Assembly: GCA_012103035.1 (NCBI GenBank)
Contig: JAAVLL010000002.1
Span: forward strand, 868,001 to 932,000
DNA length: 64,000 nucleotides
From: Brucella oryzae
GTDB taxonomy: Bacteria; Pseudomonadota; Alphaproteobacteria; Rhizobiales; Rhizobiaceae
Direction: 5' to 3'
Made by a program: the position numbers and the translations under genes. Below, in pieces: positions 21,656-32,371 of the stretch. Position 1 is the first letter of the stretch; each line of letters starts with the position of its first letter. A model generated the notes under the pieces. That model saw only the letters and a program-made list of their open reading frames with translations. It was not told where the DNA came from and searched no databases.

Positions 21656-21712
21656 CTGACGACTGATAACAAGCCGGTTCCTGTACACTCTCCGTCAGAC
21701 CTGCTTGCGTGC

Positions 21713-21744
21713 GACGTGGACAGCTTTGCAAAGCTGTCCACGTC
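21713..21744 (+). terminator. Terminator of the sit operon
   Basis: Perfect 32-base inverted repeat (GACGTGGACAGCTTTG and its complement) followed by TTCGTCTTT, 57 bases after the sitD stop. Confidence 0.8.
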
Positions 21745-21943
21745 TTCGTCTTTACGTCATACAGCTGTTATGAAATCTCGTTAAATAGCCTTCAAATGAC
21801 GTTCCATAATGGAACTCAAGACAGTTTCTCCCGCGCAATTTCAATTTTGCGGCTTGTCGAGGTTGTTTAAAGATGCTTCAATCCGATTTGCACGGCTGTG
21901 CAGAAAAATAAAATCAGCCGGCGATCCTGGGGAGGAGACGCCT

Positions 21944-23014
21944 ATGCCAGCGTTTTTGGAGGTGGCGGACACGCGCGTTCGCTATGGGAATAATGAAGTT
22001 CTCAAAGGAGTGAACCTATCCGTCGGGAAAGGCGAGTTCGTTGCGCTTCTCGGCTCCTCCGGTTGCGGTAAAACAACATTGCTGCGCGCGATTGCGGGCT
22101 TCAACATGCCATCCGGCGGTGCAATCCGGGTAGACGGCAGAGATGTCACCAAACTGCCTCCTGACAAACGCGGCATGGCACTTGTCTTTCAGTCTTACGC
22201 ACTCTGGCCGCATATGACTGTTGCGCAGAACATGGGTTATGGCCTGCGTATTCGCGGCGCCGCGAAGGAGACCATCAAACAAAAGGTCGAAGAAGTTGCT
22301 CGCTTGCTGGGGCTGGACTCTTTACTAGAGCGCAAACCCATCGCGCTTTCCGGCGGACAGCGCCAGCGTGTCGCACGGGCGCGCCCTCGCTATTCAGCCC
22401 GACATCCTGCTTCTCGATGAGCCACTCTCCAATCTCGATGCGCGCATCAGACTATCGGTTCGTCATGAGATCAGCGCCTTGCAGCGCCGTCTTGGCATTA
22501 CTGCGGTTCATGTAACGCATGATCGGGAAGAAGCCATGGTCATGGCCGACCGCATCGTCATCCTCAATAATGGTGAAATCGCCCAGGCCGGCGCTCCGGA
22601 AGAGGTCTACAATCACCCCGCTTCGGATTTCGTCGCGGCATTTATGGGCGCTGAAAATCTGATCGAAGTACCGATCCAAATCAAGGCTGATCGCATAGAG
22701 ATCGCGGCAGGCGCTGATAACAAAGCCAGCACCATTTCGGCAGACCGTCGAAATCTGTCCGACGGCTTGGCATCGGCGCGCTTCCGCAGCGAGGCAGCCC
22801 GTCTCACCAAGCCAGAGCTGATCATAACTCCCCAGCGTCCGAATTAGCTCTCAACGGCACGGTCGAGCAAACCAGTTATCCCGGCGGCCTTTGGAGGCAT
22901 ATGATCCGCGTTGGGGATAGACACATCATGGTCGACGCTCAGGAAAGCCACCAGCCCGGAGCCAATGTAGAAATCCGCATACCCGAGCATGCCTTGTTTC
23001 TATTCGACAAATAG
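21944..23014 (+). CDS. ABC transporter ATPase, iron/spermidine/polyol-type (frameshifted)
   Basis: MalK/PotA-type ATPase: Walker A GSSGCGKTT, Q-loop VFQSYALWPHMTV, signature LSGGQRQRVARA, Walker B DILLLDEPLSNLD and switch THDREEA. A TOBE-like C-terminal domain ends EIRIPEHALFLFDK. The start at 21944 has GGAGGAG. Shifts lie near 22380 (an extra GC-rich base change, RARALA) and 22825. It heads a five-gene set: ATPase, binding protein, two permeases, LacI regulator. The substrate is not evident. Confidence 0.88.
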
Positions 23015-23109
23015 TCAGGCGCCGTCGGCTTTTCGTGAATGCATTGATCATGCATCATTGAGTTGAGGAGGCCAGAGAATGGAATACAGTATTTGGTTAA
23101 ATCACAAAA

Positions 23110-23123
23110 TGCACAGCTGTGCA
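23110..23123. promoter_or_regulatory. Candidate operator for the adjacent LacI regulator
   Basis: The perfect palindrome TGCACAGCTGTGCA, extended imperfectly by AA/TT, lies 170 bases upstream of the binding-protein gene. A half-site-like CTGTGCAC recurs at about 23141. A LacI-family protein is encoded in the same operon. The link is inference from position and symmetry. Confidence 0.4.
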
Positions 23124-23291
23124 CATTATGCCCGATCTCTGCTGTGCACCAATACGGGAAAACTCCGTTCAAATTCGTCTCCGGGCAATTTCGCCCGTGG
23201 ATGCCACCGTTCCCGATAAACACCACTGATGCGCTGCATCTGCTTTCAATCATAAGACCGGAAATTCCGGTTCCAGACAGGAGTCCTTTTC

Positions 23292-24423
23292 ATGAGAACT
23301 ATCCTGAACGCGGCGATAGCAATCGGCCTTAGCGTTGCTCCCGCCGCTGCTGATGAGCTTACCGTCATCACGGCAGGCGACCAGAATATGGTCGATTATA
23401 TCAATCAATATCTTGGACCGTTGTTCGAGAAGAGAACCCTGGGACGACCGTTCGTGTTGTTGGGACAGGTCCCGGCGATGCAGGCTCGCAGAAGATTCTC
23501 GAACGTTTTGAAGCTCAATCCAAGGCCGGCGTGGAAAACTGGGACACCGACGTCGCTATTGTCCACGAGAAATTCGTCGGACCGATGGTAACGGCAAAGT
23601 TTCTCGAAAATTATCGCGGCAAAATCGACAGTGGCAAGCTGGTTACACGCGAGAACGCGAAAATGGCGCTCGGCACCGACGTCGATGGTTACGTCATGCC
23701 GATGTTCAACAGCCAGACCGCACTTGCTTACAACCCTGCTCTCGTTGCTAATCCTCCGAAGAGCTATGACGAACTCGTCGCCTGGGCCAAGGACAACCCG
23801 AAGCAATTCGGTTATAATGGCATTAAGGGCGGCGCGTCGGGCGTGAGCTTTGTCATGGGCTGGATCTATGCTTATGGCGGCGACGCAGACAAGCTGATGA
23901 AGGGGCCATTCGAAGAGAGCGAAGCGAAGAACTGGGACAAGGCATTCGCCTCGCTCAAGGACTTCACGAAGAATGCCACCCTCACCCCCGGCAATGCTGG
24001 CACACTCGACATGTTGAGCCGCGGCGAAATCGCGATGGGACCAGTCTGGGTAGACATGTTCTATTCGTGGAAAGCGAATGGTCAGCTTCCGCCAGAAATG
24101 AAGCTTGTCCTGCCTGCCCCGGCATGCCGGGTCAGCCGATGCACTATGTGATCCCGGAAAAGAGCGCACACAAGGAACTGGCCGAAAAATTCGTCGCATT
24201 GGCGACGAGCCCGAAAGTACAGGCCGAAGGTATTGTGAAGCGATTCAACTGGTATCCGGGCATCGATGCCGATCACGTCAAGGCAGAGCTTGACGGTGAA
24301 ACCTGGAACAAGCTCTTCACCGATATTTCGCCGGATGACCTTGCGAAATACGGTAAGCCCTTCCCGATCGCACCTTATAACACCGCGATTCTGGAAGCTT
24401 ATGAGCGCCAGGTCGGTAATTAG
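23292..24423 (+). CDS. Extracellular solute-binding protein, family 1 (frameshifted)
   Basis: Periplasmic receptor. The signal peptide MRTILNAAIAIGLSVAPAAA is followed by DELTVITAGDQNMVDYINQYLGP, the start of a type-2 binding-protein fold of the iron/polyamine/thiamine group. Later KSYDELVAWAKDNPKQFGYNG and MLSRGEIAMGPVWVDMFYSWK are typical. Breaks lie near 23432, 23480 and 24118. About 375 residues. The ligand cannot be read from sequence; the linked 2H phosphoesterase might hint at a phosphorylated or nucleotide-like substrate. Confidence 0.85.
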
Positions 24424-24545
24424 GCCCGACAATCCTGCTTTCTATCGGGGCGCTTTGACGAACTTGGTTCCATGCAAAGTGCTCCGATGTTGATCCCGGA
24501 TATGCAATCAAGGCACCACAAGCGTGTCCGGCGCTCCACATTGTC

Positions 24546-25381
24546 ATGAGGTTTCGAATGTCGCATCGACTGACGGGTATTCTTCTTGTCGCGCCCGCAC
24601 TGGCGATCGTCCTGCTGCTGTTCATCGTACCGCTTTTCGGAGCGATCACCGGAGCTTTCTACGTTTCCGGTGAATGGGGAACCGGCAACTTCATCAAAGC
24701 ATTCGAACTGTATTCCAGTGACATCATCTTCACTTTTGTCATCGTCACGCTGTCGTCGTTGCTAATTGCTTTATTCTCTATAGCTATCGGTGGCTATCTG
24801 ACACTTGGCTCCAACCCGCGCGCTGTCACTGTTCTGCGCTGGCTTTACCGGTGGCCGCTTTTCATCCCCTTCATCGTCGTTGGCCAGATACTTCGCACCT
24901 TCCTTGCCAAGAATGGGTTGATGAACAGCTTGCTTATCGAAACAGGGCTTCTCACGCCTCTGCAGGTCATGAGCTTTCTCGACTGGCGTGGGATCGTCAT
25001 CGCATTCGTCTGGAAACAGACGCCATTTGTCACGTTATTGCTGGCGGGTGCCATGGCATCCATTGATCGCAGCACAATCGATCCGCTCGCAATCTTGGCG
25101 CTGGGCGGCTGCGCATTCTCATCGAGATCGTCCTCCCTCAAGTCCGCCAGACATTGCTCGTTGGGTTGATACTGAGCTTTGTCACCATGATGTCTGTTTT
25201 GTCCGTGCCTTTGATGATCAACGCTCAATCACCGACGATGATCACGGCGAATATGGCGTTCCGTATCAATGCTTATGGGGATTACGGTGTCGCAAATGCA
25301 CTGGGCACGATCTCCCTTCTCATGACCAGCCTCGTCGCCTGGGTTTACCTCCGCCAGACCATGAAGGAGCACGGCCAATGA
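24546..25381 (+). CDS. ABC transporter permease (frameshifted)
   Basis: Six-helix binding-protein-dependent permease of the PotB/FbpB type. It starts MSHRLTGILLVAPALAIVLLLFIVPLFGAITGAFY. The EAA loop reads IDAARNLGAGRLRILIEIVLPQVRQTLLVG across a single missing base near 25082. The last helix ends LMTSLVAWVYLRQTMKEHGQ. Its stop overlaps the next permease ATG (ATGA). Confidence 0.9.
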
Positions 25382-26190
25382 GCAACATCATCGACTGGCG
25401 CTGGATACCACGCGGCATATTGCTTGGTCTGCTTGCTTTCGCGATTTTCGGGCCGCTTGCAAACCTGCTTCTGTGGGCTGTAGCTGAGCGTTGGTATTTC
25501 CCGCATACACTGCCGCTTCAGTATGGATTTTCATTCTGGACGAATGTGTTTTCGCCTCGCGGCAATGCGCTCTCATCACTTGGTACAAGCGTCCTTATTG
25601 CAGGCCTGACGGTGATCGTTTCACTGGGCCTCGCCATTCCCGCCGGTTATGCTCTCGCACGACTGAAACTGCCGTTTCGCGGCTTAATTCTGCTCACGCT
25701 GCTGATCCCGCAGGCTTTTCCGAACCTGCCCGTTTACGTGAATATCGCACAGATGTTCTACTCGTTCGGCCTGAATGGTACGATCACCGGAGTTGTTTTG
25801 GTACACGTCACCCATGGTCTGGTCTATGCGGTATGGATCGCTACGGCCGCGTTTTCGGCAATTGACCGCGAGCTTGAAGAAGCGGCGCGTTCAATGGGCG
25901 CTTCCGCCCTCAAGACATTCTTCGACATCACCCTGCCGATAGCCGCACCCGGCCTGCTTGCAAGCGCGATCTTTGTCTTTCTTGAATCGCTCGACGAATT
26001 TACCGGCACTTATTTCGTCGGCGCGCCTGACATTTCCACCCTGCCCTTGCTGCTTTATACAGCAAGCTCCGGCGGTAATTATCAAATCGCATCGATCAGC
26101 GCATTGATATTGCTGGTACCATCAATTGCCTTCATGTTCGTGGTCGAGCGCTTCCTCAGAGCCGATGTCCTTTCAAAAGTAGGGCGATAA
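25378..26190 (+). CDS. ABC transporter permease (PotC type)
   Basis: Intact, 270 residues, six predicted helices. The EAA loop is LEEAARSMGASALKTFFDITLPIAAPGLLASAIFVFL, the contact site for the ATPase. The last segment is LILLVPSIAFMFVVERFLRADVLSKVGR. It is coupled to the previous permease by a four-base overlap and followed by the LacI gene after one base. Confidence 0.92.
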   Translation: MSNIIDWRWIPRGILLGLLAFAIFGPLANLLLWAVAERWYFPHTLPLQYGFSFWTNVFSPRGNALSSLGTSVLIAGLTVIVSLGLAIPAGYALARLKLPFRGLILLTLLIPQAFPNLPVYVNIAQMFYSFGLNGTITGVVLVHVTHGLVYAVWIATAAFSAIDRELEEAARSMGASALKTFFDITLPIAAPGLLASAIFVFLESLDEFTGTYFVGAPDISTLPLLLYTASSGGNYQIASISALILLVPSIAFMFVVERFLRADVLSKVGR

Positions 26191-26191
26191 A

Positions 26192-27264
26192 ATGCCAGAT
26201 AAAGAAACGCAGCGAGAACAGGACAACGTGGATAACCAACCACGGTTCATCAGTGCACATGAAGTCGCGCTTGAGGCAGGCGTGTCTCGCTCTGCCGTAT
26301 CCCGCACTTTACGCCAGGCGCCAGTGTTTCGCCTGCGACACGCGAAAAGGTGCTGAAAGCCGCTGAAAAGCTGGGTTATCAGGTTAACGACCTTGCACGC
26401 GGTCTCCTTGCGAATCGCAGCCGTATCGTCGGAATGATTGCGGCAGATCCGGACAGTCCTTTTCGCTCCCGCCAAATTGCTGCACTTTCCCGCCGGCTTG
26501 CAGCACGTGGTAGTGTGCCGGTGCTGATCCCAACTGGCCAGCATGGAGAAAACCTCTCTGCCGCCCACGAAACGCTACTGCGCTATCGTGCCGAAGCAAC
26601 GGTGGTTCTTTCCGGCATGCCTTCCTCCTCATTTGTCAGCTCGCCCAACGAAATGGTCAGACCCTGATCCTCGTCGGGCGAACCGAAGATGGAGCCGATC
26701 ATATTCATATCAACAATCGACTTGCCGCTGAAACGGCTGTCGAAATTTTCGCGGCACGAGGCATGAAAAGCTCGGCCTCATAACGTCGAATGTAGGCAGC
26801 CTCAATCTGGTTGAACGTGAGGAAGCTTTCATCGCCAAAGGCAAGAGCCTCGAATTGAGCGTCAGTGTACAGCGCGGCAACCTGACCGATTATGACGGCG
26901 GCTACAGAGCAGCCTCTCTTCTGCTCGGCGAGCGAGAACGCGTCGAAGGGGTGTTCTGTGTGAACGACCTTATGGCTTTCGGCCTGATGGACTGCGCACG
27001 CGACGTCTTCAATCTCTCCATTCCCGACGATATTTCAGTCGTTGGTTTCGACAATGTCACAGAAGCACGCTGGGGGCCTATCGGCTAACAACATTCGACC
27101 AGAATGCGGAACGCCTCTCTGCCGAAATCATCCGCCTGCTCGATGAGAGGCAGGCTGCGCCAAATGCGCCGCCTCAGACAGTTGTACTCGAACTACCACT
27201 CATTCTGCGGAACAGCGTCAGGCCACCTAAAACGAACGCGGCATTCGGGGATGCCAAATCAATG
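26192..27264 (+). CDS. LacI family transcriptional regulator (frameshifted)
   Basis: The N-terminal helix-turn-helix reads FISAHEVALEAGVSRSAVSRTF, followed by the hinge (VLKAAEKLGYQVNDLARGLLANRS) and a periplasmic-binding-like sensor domain (IVGMIAADPDSPFRS; GVFCVNDLMAFGLMDCAR; ISVVGFDNV). Breaks lie near 26310, 26640, 26760 and 27078. The last segment runs open into the next gene. A stop formed by an ATGA overlap at 27262 is likely once a missing base is restored, so the end is approximate. It probably regulates the upstream ABC operon. Confidence 0.85.
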
Positions 27265-27780
27265 ACTTTCCACTCCATCTGGTTGCGTCCTGCACGCAAT
27301 GACCTCAGATTTCTTGAATCCATCGTTGCAGAACTGGCAGGTCGCTTTGCTTCGCCCGTATTTGAACCACATGCGACACTCGTACCCGATATGAAACGCT
27401 CGGCAGACGAATTGCTGCCGCTGGTGCTTAGCCTTGCGGTCGGCCGCAAACCTCTGGATGTTCTTATTGAGGACGTGACAGGAACAGAGGCTTATTTCCG
27501 CTCTTTCTACGTCAAACTGCATAAAACGCCTGCACTAATGGCACTGAAACAGGATTCACTGGGCATATCGGGAGAGAAAGACATCTCGACTTTCCTCCCA
27601 CATGTTTCGCTTGCCTATGGCGTTATCGATAAGGCTTTGCGTGCAACAGAGATGGCTCGCCTGGCAAGATCACTCGCTGGTCGCCATCTGCGCTTCGACC
27701 GGATGGTGATCGTCAGTTCCTCAAGCGAGACGCCAATCGATCAATGGATCGTCAAACACGAAATTTATCTCGCCGGATAG
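27262..27780 (+). CDS. 2H phosphoesterase (cyclic phosphodiesterase-like)
   Basis: Intact, 172 residues. Two HxT/S motifs define the 2H superfamily: PHATLVPD (about residue 34) and PHVSLAYG (about residue 113). Length and spacing suit plant/yeast-type CPDase, which opens ADP-ribose 1'',2''-cyclic phosphate or nucleoside 2',3'-cyclic phosphates. It lies at the end of the ABC/LacI operon. The physiological substrate is unknown. The downstream terminator is interrupted by the element at 27787-27962. Confidence 0.85.
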   Translation: MTFHSIWLRPARNDLRFLESIVAELAGRFASPVFEPHATLVPDMKRSADELLPLVLSLAVGRKPLDVLIEDVTGTEAYFRSFYVKLHKTPALMALKQDSLGISGEKDISTFLPHVSLAYGVIDKALRATEMARLARSLAGRHLRFDRMVIVSSSSETPIDQWIVKHEIYLAG

Positions 27781-27786
27781 AAAAAG

Positions 27787-27962
27787 CCCGCCAGTTGGCG
27801 GGCTCAGGCTGCTGACAAACCTCCGGCAGGGTCAAAATGACCTCAGATTCACGGAACGTCCCAGATTCAGAACGTGAACAAATCGGAATCAAAACCCCTC
27901 GTTTTTGACTGCTTCCAAAAATCGAGGGGTTTGTAATCAATCTGAGCCCGCCAGTTGGCGGG
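27787..27962. mobile_element. Terminator-nested repeat element, copy 2
   Basis: A 144-base core (27803-27946) lies between identical 16-base hairpins, CCCGCCAGTTGGCGGG, at 27787-27802 and 27947-27962. AAAAAG precedes the left one and CTTTCT follows the right one. The core starts CTCAG, ends CTGAG, has an internal stem (AAACCCCTCG at 27892-27901, CGAGGGGTTT at 27923-27932) and a smaller TTCACG/CGTGAA stem. It matches copy 1 almost base for base, while the flanking hairpins differ between loci. It lies between a convergent gene pair. Confidence 0.78.
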
Positions 27963-27988
27963 CTTTCTATCATGCATTTTTAATTGGC

Positions 27989-29032
27989 TTAAAGCGGACG
28001 TGGATACTGTCGATAGACCTTCTCAATGTCGCTCAGAACATCATCAGACAACTTGACCTGATGGGCCGCGATATCGGTCTTCAACTGGCCAACGGTCGTG
28101 GCGCCGATGATGGTCGAGGTCATGAACGGACGTGTCAGTGTGAAGGCAATCGCCATCTGGGCAATGTCGAGACCGTGCTTCTTCGCAACATCAATATAGG
28201 CGCGAATTGCGGGTTCTGAGTGAACACTGTTCCGCCAGATGCCGCCTTCGGAAATGGCTGCGCGAGAACCGGCCGGCAGCTTGCCGCCCAGATATTTCCC
28301 GGTCAGCACACCAGCTGCAAGCGTCGAATAGGCAAGCAATCCAACGTCTTCGCAGAGCGCCAGTTCCGCCATGTCAAAATCGAACTGGCGCTGCAGAAGA
28401 CTATATTCGTTCTGGATTGAGGCGATGCGCGGCAGACCGTGCTGCTCCGCCAACCGAAGCCACTGCATAGTTCCCCAGGCTGTCTCATTGGAAAGACCGA
28501 TATGCCTGATCTTTCCATCCCGAACCATGTCTCCAAGCCCAAGCAGAACATCATGCATCAGTTGGGTTTCTGCCGCCCCATCCGTATTGGACGGATCGAA
28601 GCTCCAGCTCTGGCCGAAATGGTAGTGCGCACGCATTGGCCAATGGACCTGATATAGGTCAATATAGTCTGTCTGAAGCCGTTTCAGGCTACTCTCCACC
28701 GCCTCACGAACGCTGGCTCGGCTTGGTCTGGCGCCATCACGAATCCACTTCTGTCGGCCGCCACCAGCAATCTTGCTTGCCAGCACGATCTTGTCACGTT
28801 TTCCAGATTTCTTGAGCCAATTACCGATGTAGGTCTCTGTCTTGCCATAGCTCTCCGGGCTCATTGGAATGGCGTATCCCTCAGCCGTATCAATGAAATT
28901 GATACCGGCATCGAGAGCAATGTCGAGCTGCTCATGAGCATCAGACTCGGTATTCTGTACGCCCCAAGTCATAGTGCCGAGGCAAATTTCAGTGACAGTA
29001 AGGCCGGTACGCCCCAAAGACTTCATTTTCAC
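27989..29032 (-). CDS. Aldo/keto reductase (Tas-like)
   Basis: Intact, 347 residues. NADPH-dependent TIM-barrel oxidoreductase. The catalytic tetrad is visible: Asp and Tyr in FIDTAEGYAI, Lys in VLASKIAGG and His in YQVHWPMR. The cofactor-binding region includes STIIGATTVGQLKTD. It resembles E. coli Tas/YghZ-class enzymes. The physiological substrate is not evident and no pathway partner is adjacent. Confidence 0.92.
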   Translation of the reverse strand: MKMKSLGRTGLTVTEICLGTMTWGVQNTESDAHEQLDIALDAGINFIDTAEGYAIPMSPESYGKTETYIGNWLKKSGKRDKIVLASKIAGGGRQKWIRDGARPSRASVREAVESSLKRLQTDYIDLYQVHWPMRAHYHFGQSWSFDPSNTDGAAETQLMHDVLLGLGDMVRDGKIRHIGLSNETAWGTMQWLRLAEQHGLPRIASIQNEYSLLQRQFDFDMAELALCEDVGLLAYSTLAAGVLTGKYLGGKLPAGSRAAISEGGIWRNSVHSEPAIRAYIDVAKKHGLDIAQMAIAFTLTRPFMTSTIIGATTVGQLKTDIAAHQVKLSDDVLSDIEKVYRQYPRPL

Positions 29033-29140
29033 GAGAATTTTCCGGATCGATTGTTCGCGACTGCCCGATATGAGAACGGGACCAATTGATAGCCCGCTCT
29101 GCCGTGACTGACAAGCCGGTCACCAAACATTTAGATCAAA

Positions 29141-30399
29141 TTATAGAAACCGTTCTGCTGAATACGGCTTCGGGTCAACGAAGGTCTCTTCCCCAACAAG
29201 CATCTCAGCAAGCAGACGCCCTGTCGCTGGTCCAAGTGTCAAGCCGTGATGGGCATGACCGAAATTAAACCACAGTCCCTTATGCCGTGGTGCGGCACCA
29301 ATGACCGGGCGCATATCAGGCAGGCAGGGGCGCAATCCAAGCCATGGCACCGTTTCGATGGCCTCTCCCAACTGAGGCACAAGCAGGCGCGCGATTTTCT
29401 CATCCTTTTTGAGCTGTATATGATTTGCGGGCGCGTCAGGCGAAGCGAACTCTATGCCTGTCGACAGCCGCACACCCTGCACCATTGGGGCAAGAACATA
29501 ACCTGCTTCTTCATCCACCACCGTATGACCGAGCCGCGAACCATCCTTCATGGTGAAGTGAAGATGATGGCCGCGCTTGATGCCAAGCGGGATTGGGTAG
29601 CCGAATTTCTTGAAAACAAGGCCGGATTGCGGACCAAGCGCCACGACAACGTCATGAGCATGGACAACGCCCTCCTCCGTCGTCACCTGCCAGCCGCTTT
29701 CATTCGGCGCCAAGGTCGCCGCATCTCCGTGAACGAAGACGCCACCATTCCTACGGAATAGATCGGCATAGGCTTCAACCAATCCGCCCGGGTTCACAAC
29801 GGTCTTGGGATCAAGCCAGTGGATGCCGCCTGCCACATCGCCAAGCGACGTTTCACGCTGACGCAGGGCTGCTGCATCCAAAATGTCATAGGATAGTTTG
29901 AAGCGTTGCAGATCGGGCAAACGACGTATCGCTGTGTCAAATGCTGAAGATGTCCTGAACACTTCAATCCATCCTTGAGACCGGATCAATCGTTCACTGC
30001 CGGACTGGACGACCAACGCATCATGCTCATGGATACTCGCTTCAATCAAAGGCAACATCGCATTTGTGGCAATTTTCAATCGTTCTGGCGATGATTCCGC
30101 CAATATTGAACCAGCCAGCGAGCCATCTTCGGTATGTAGAACGGGTTGTAGCGAACATCGGAGCGACGATTCATGCCGTAACGCACAAGCGTCCAGAAGC
30201 CTTGTGGAAAGGAATAAGGAATAACACTTGACCGCTCGATCAGACCGGCATTGCCAAAACTGGTACCGCTGCCAGGCTCGTTCCTATCGATCAGGCAAAC
30301 CGAACGGCCTCGAGCTTGTAAATGTAGTGCTGTGGATACACCAATAATACCCGCGCCCAGAACGATGACATCTTGTTGCTGAATCGGCATTTCCGGCAT
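29141..30399 (-). CDS. dadA: FAD-dependent D-amino-acid dehydrogenase (DadA-like, frameshifted)
   Basis: DAO-family flavoprotein. The N-terminal FAD-binding motif is DVIVLGAGIIGVSTALHLQARG. The middle reads GGIHWLDPKTVVNPGGLVEAYADLF and the C-terminus GLWFNFGHAHHGLTLGPATGRLLAEML, both typical of DadA. It converts D-amino acids to 2-oxo acids. One break near 30100 splits it (NSRPNILAESSPERLK when corrected). The neighbouring amino-acid-binding proteins suggest scavenging of a D- or L-amino acid, possibly lysine-like. Confidence 0.88.
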
Positions 30400-30419
30400 C
30401 CACAAAACCAAACAAATAA

Positions 30420-30443
30420 ACGCGCCGATTGCTGCCGGCGCGT
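30420..30443 (-). terminator. Terminator after the first amino-acid-binding protein gene
   Basis: Read on the minus strand, ACGCGCCGG and CGGCGCGT form a stable stem followed by TTATTTG. It lies between the binding-protein gene and the downstream dadA-like gene. Confidence 0.7.
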
Positions 30444-30480
30444 TGTTGCTACAGCAAAGAGCTGTGTCTTTTACAAGCAA

Positions 30481-31239
30481 TCAGTAGATGTCGAAGTCGA
30501 AATATTTCTTCACGATCGTGGCATAGGTTCCATCGTCGCGAATTTTCTTGATTGCCGCATTGAACTGCTCGCGCAGATCGTCATCCCCTGACGAAGCGCA
30601 ATTCCAGTATCAGTCTGCGTGCCGGGAATATCGCCGATAAGCTTGCAGCAATCTGCACCATCACCCTTGATCCAGTCAGAGATCGGAAACTTGTCAGAAA
30701 TGACCGCATCAAGCCGCCCATTCTTCAGGTCAGCGTTCGCTTCATCGGCAGTCGGGTAAAGTTTAACGTCAGCGCCAGCCTTCCGTAGACGTCTTCCGCA
30801 TACATGCTCTGGGTTGTCGATCCTGAGCACCAACCGACTTTCCCTTGAAAGCCTCAGCATCAACAGATGTGATCGGGCTATCCTTTGGAACAGCAACGGA
30901 AAGCGGCGTGGAATAATATTTGTCGGTGAAGGCAACTTCCTTCTTACGTTCTTCCGTAATGCTCATCGACGCAATGACCGCATCAAACTTGTTCGATTTC
31001 AGGCCGGGAATCATCCCGTCCCAGTCGTTAGCAACAATCGTGCACTTGGCGTCCATCGCCTTGCACAGAGCATTGGCTATTTCGACATCAAGCCCCTGCA
31101 ACGAACCATCGGCTGCCACAAAATTGAAAGGCGGATACGCACCTTCGGTCGCAATGCGTATTTCCTTCCACTCCTTGGCCTGCGCTGGCAATGCAGCGAT
31201 TACGGATGCTACACCTGCAAATAGGATGGCTTTCAACAT
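30481..31239 (-). CDS. Cationic amino-acid-binding periplasmic protein, copy A (frameshifted)
   Basis: Family 3 solute-binding protein of the ArgT/HisJ group. A signal peptide (MLKAILFAGVASVIAALPAQA) precedes [18 protein letters not shown], then [39 protein letters not shown]. The C-terminus is rebuilt as GTYATIVKKYFDFDIY. Breaks lie near 30835, 30800, 30590 and 30525. I start at 31239, where AAGGGA is correctly spaced. It is a close paralogue of the gene at 31393-32152. No permease or ATPase gene is adjacent. Confidence 0.88.
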
Positions 31240-31392
31240 GATCATTCCCTTACTACTTTGTTATCATTGTGATTGGCAGAGTATTCCCTGCGAGCGGTAG
31301 CGCTCATTTTTCCTGCGCTTACCTAGACTGAAGCACCGGACGCCGTCCACTGCAAGCAGGTTTTGAAGGCGTCCGGAGTGAATATTGTCACA

Positions 31393-32368
<976 letters not shown>

Positions 32369-32371
32369 CTA

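Noticed and set aside
26192..27780. Natural LacI-phosphoesterase fusion
   Set aside because: The region contains several other single-base losses and the phosphoesterase has its own good start; a missing base is more likely.
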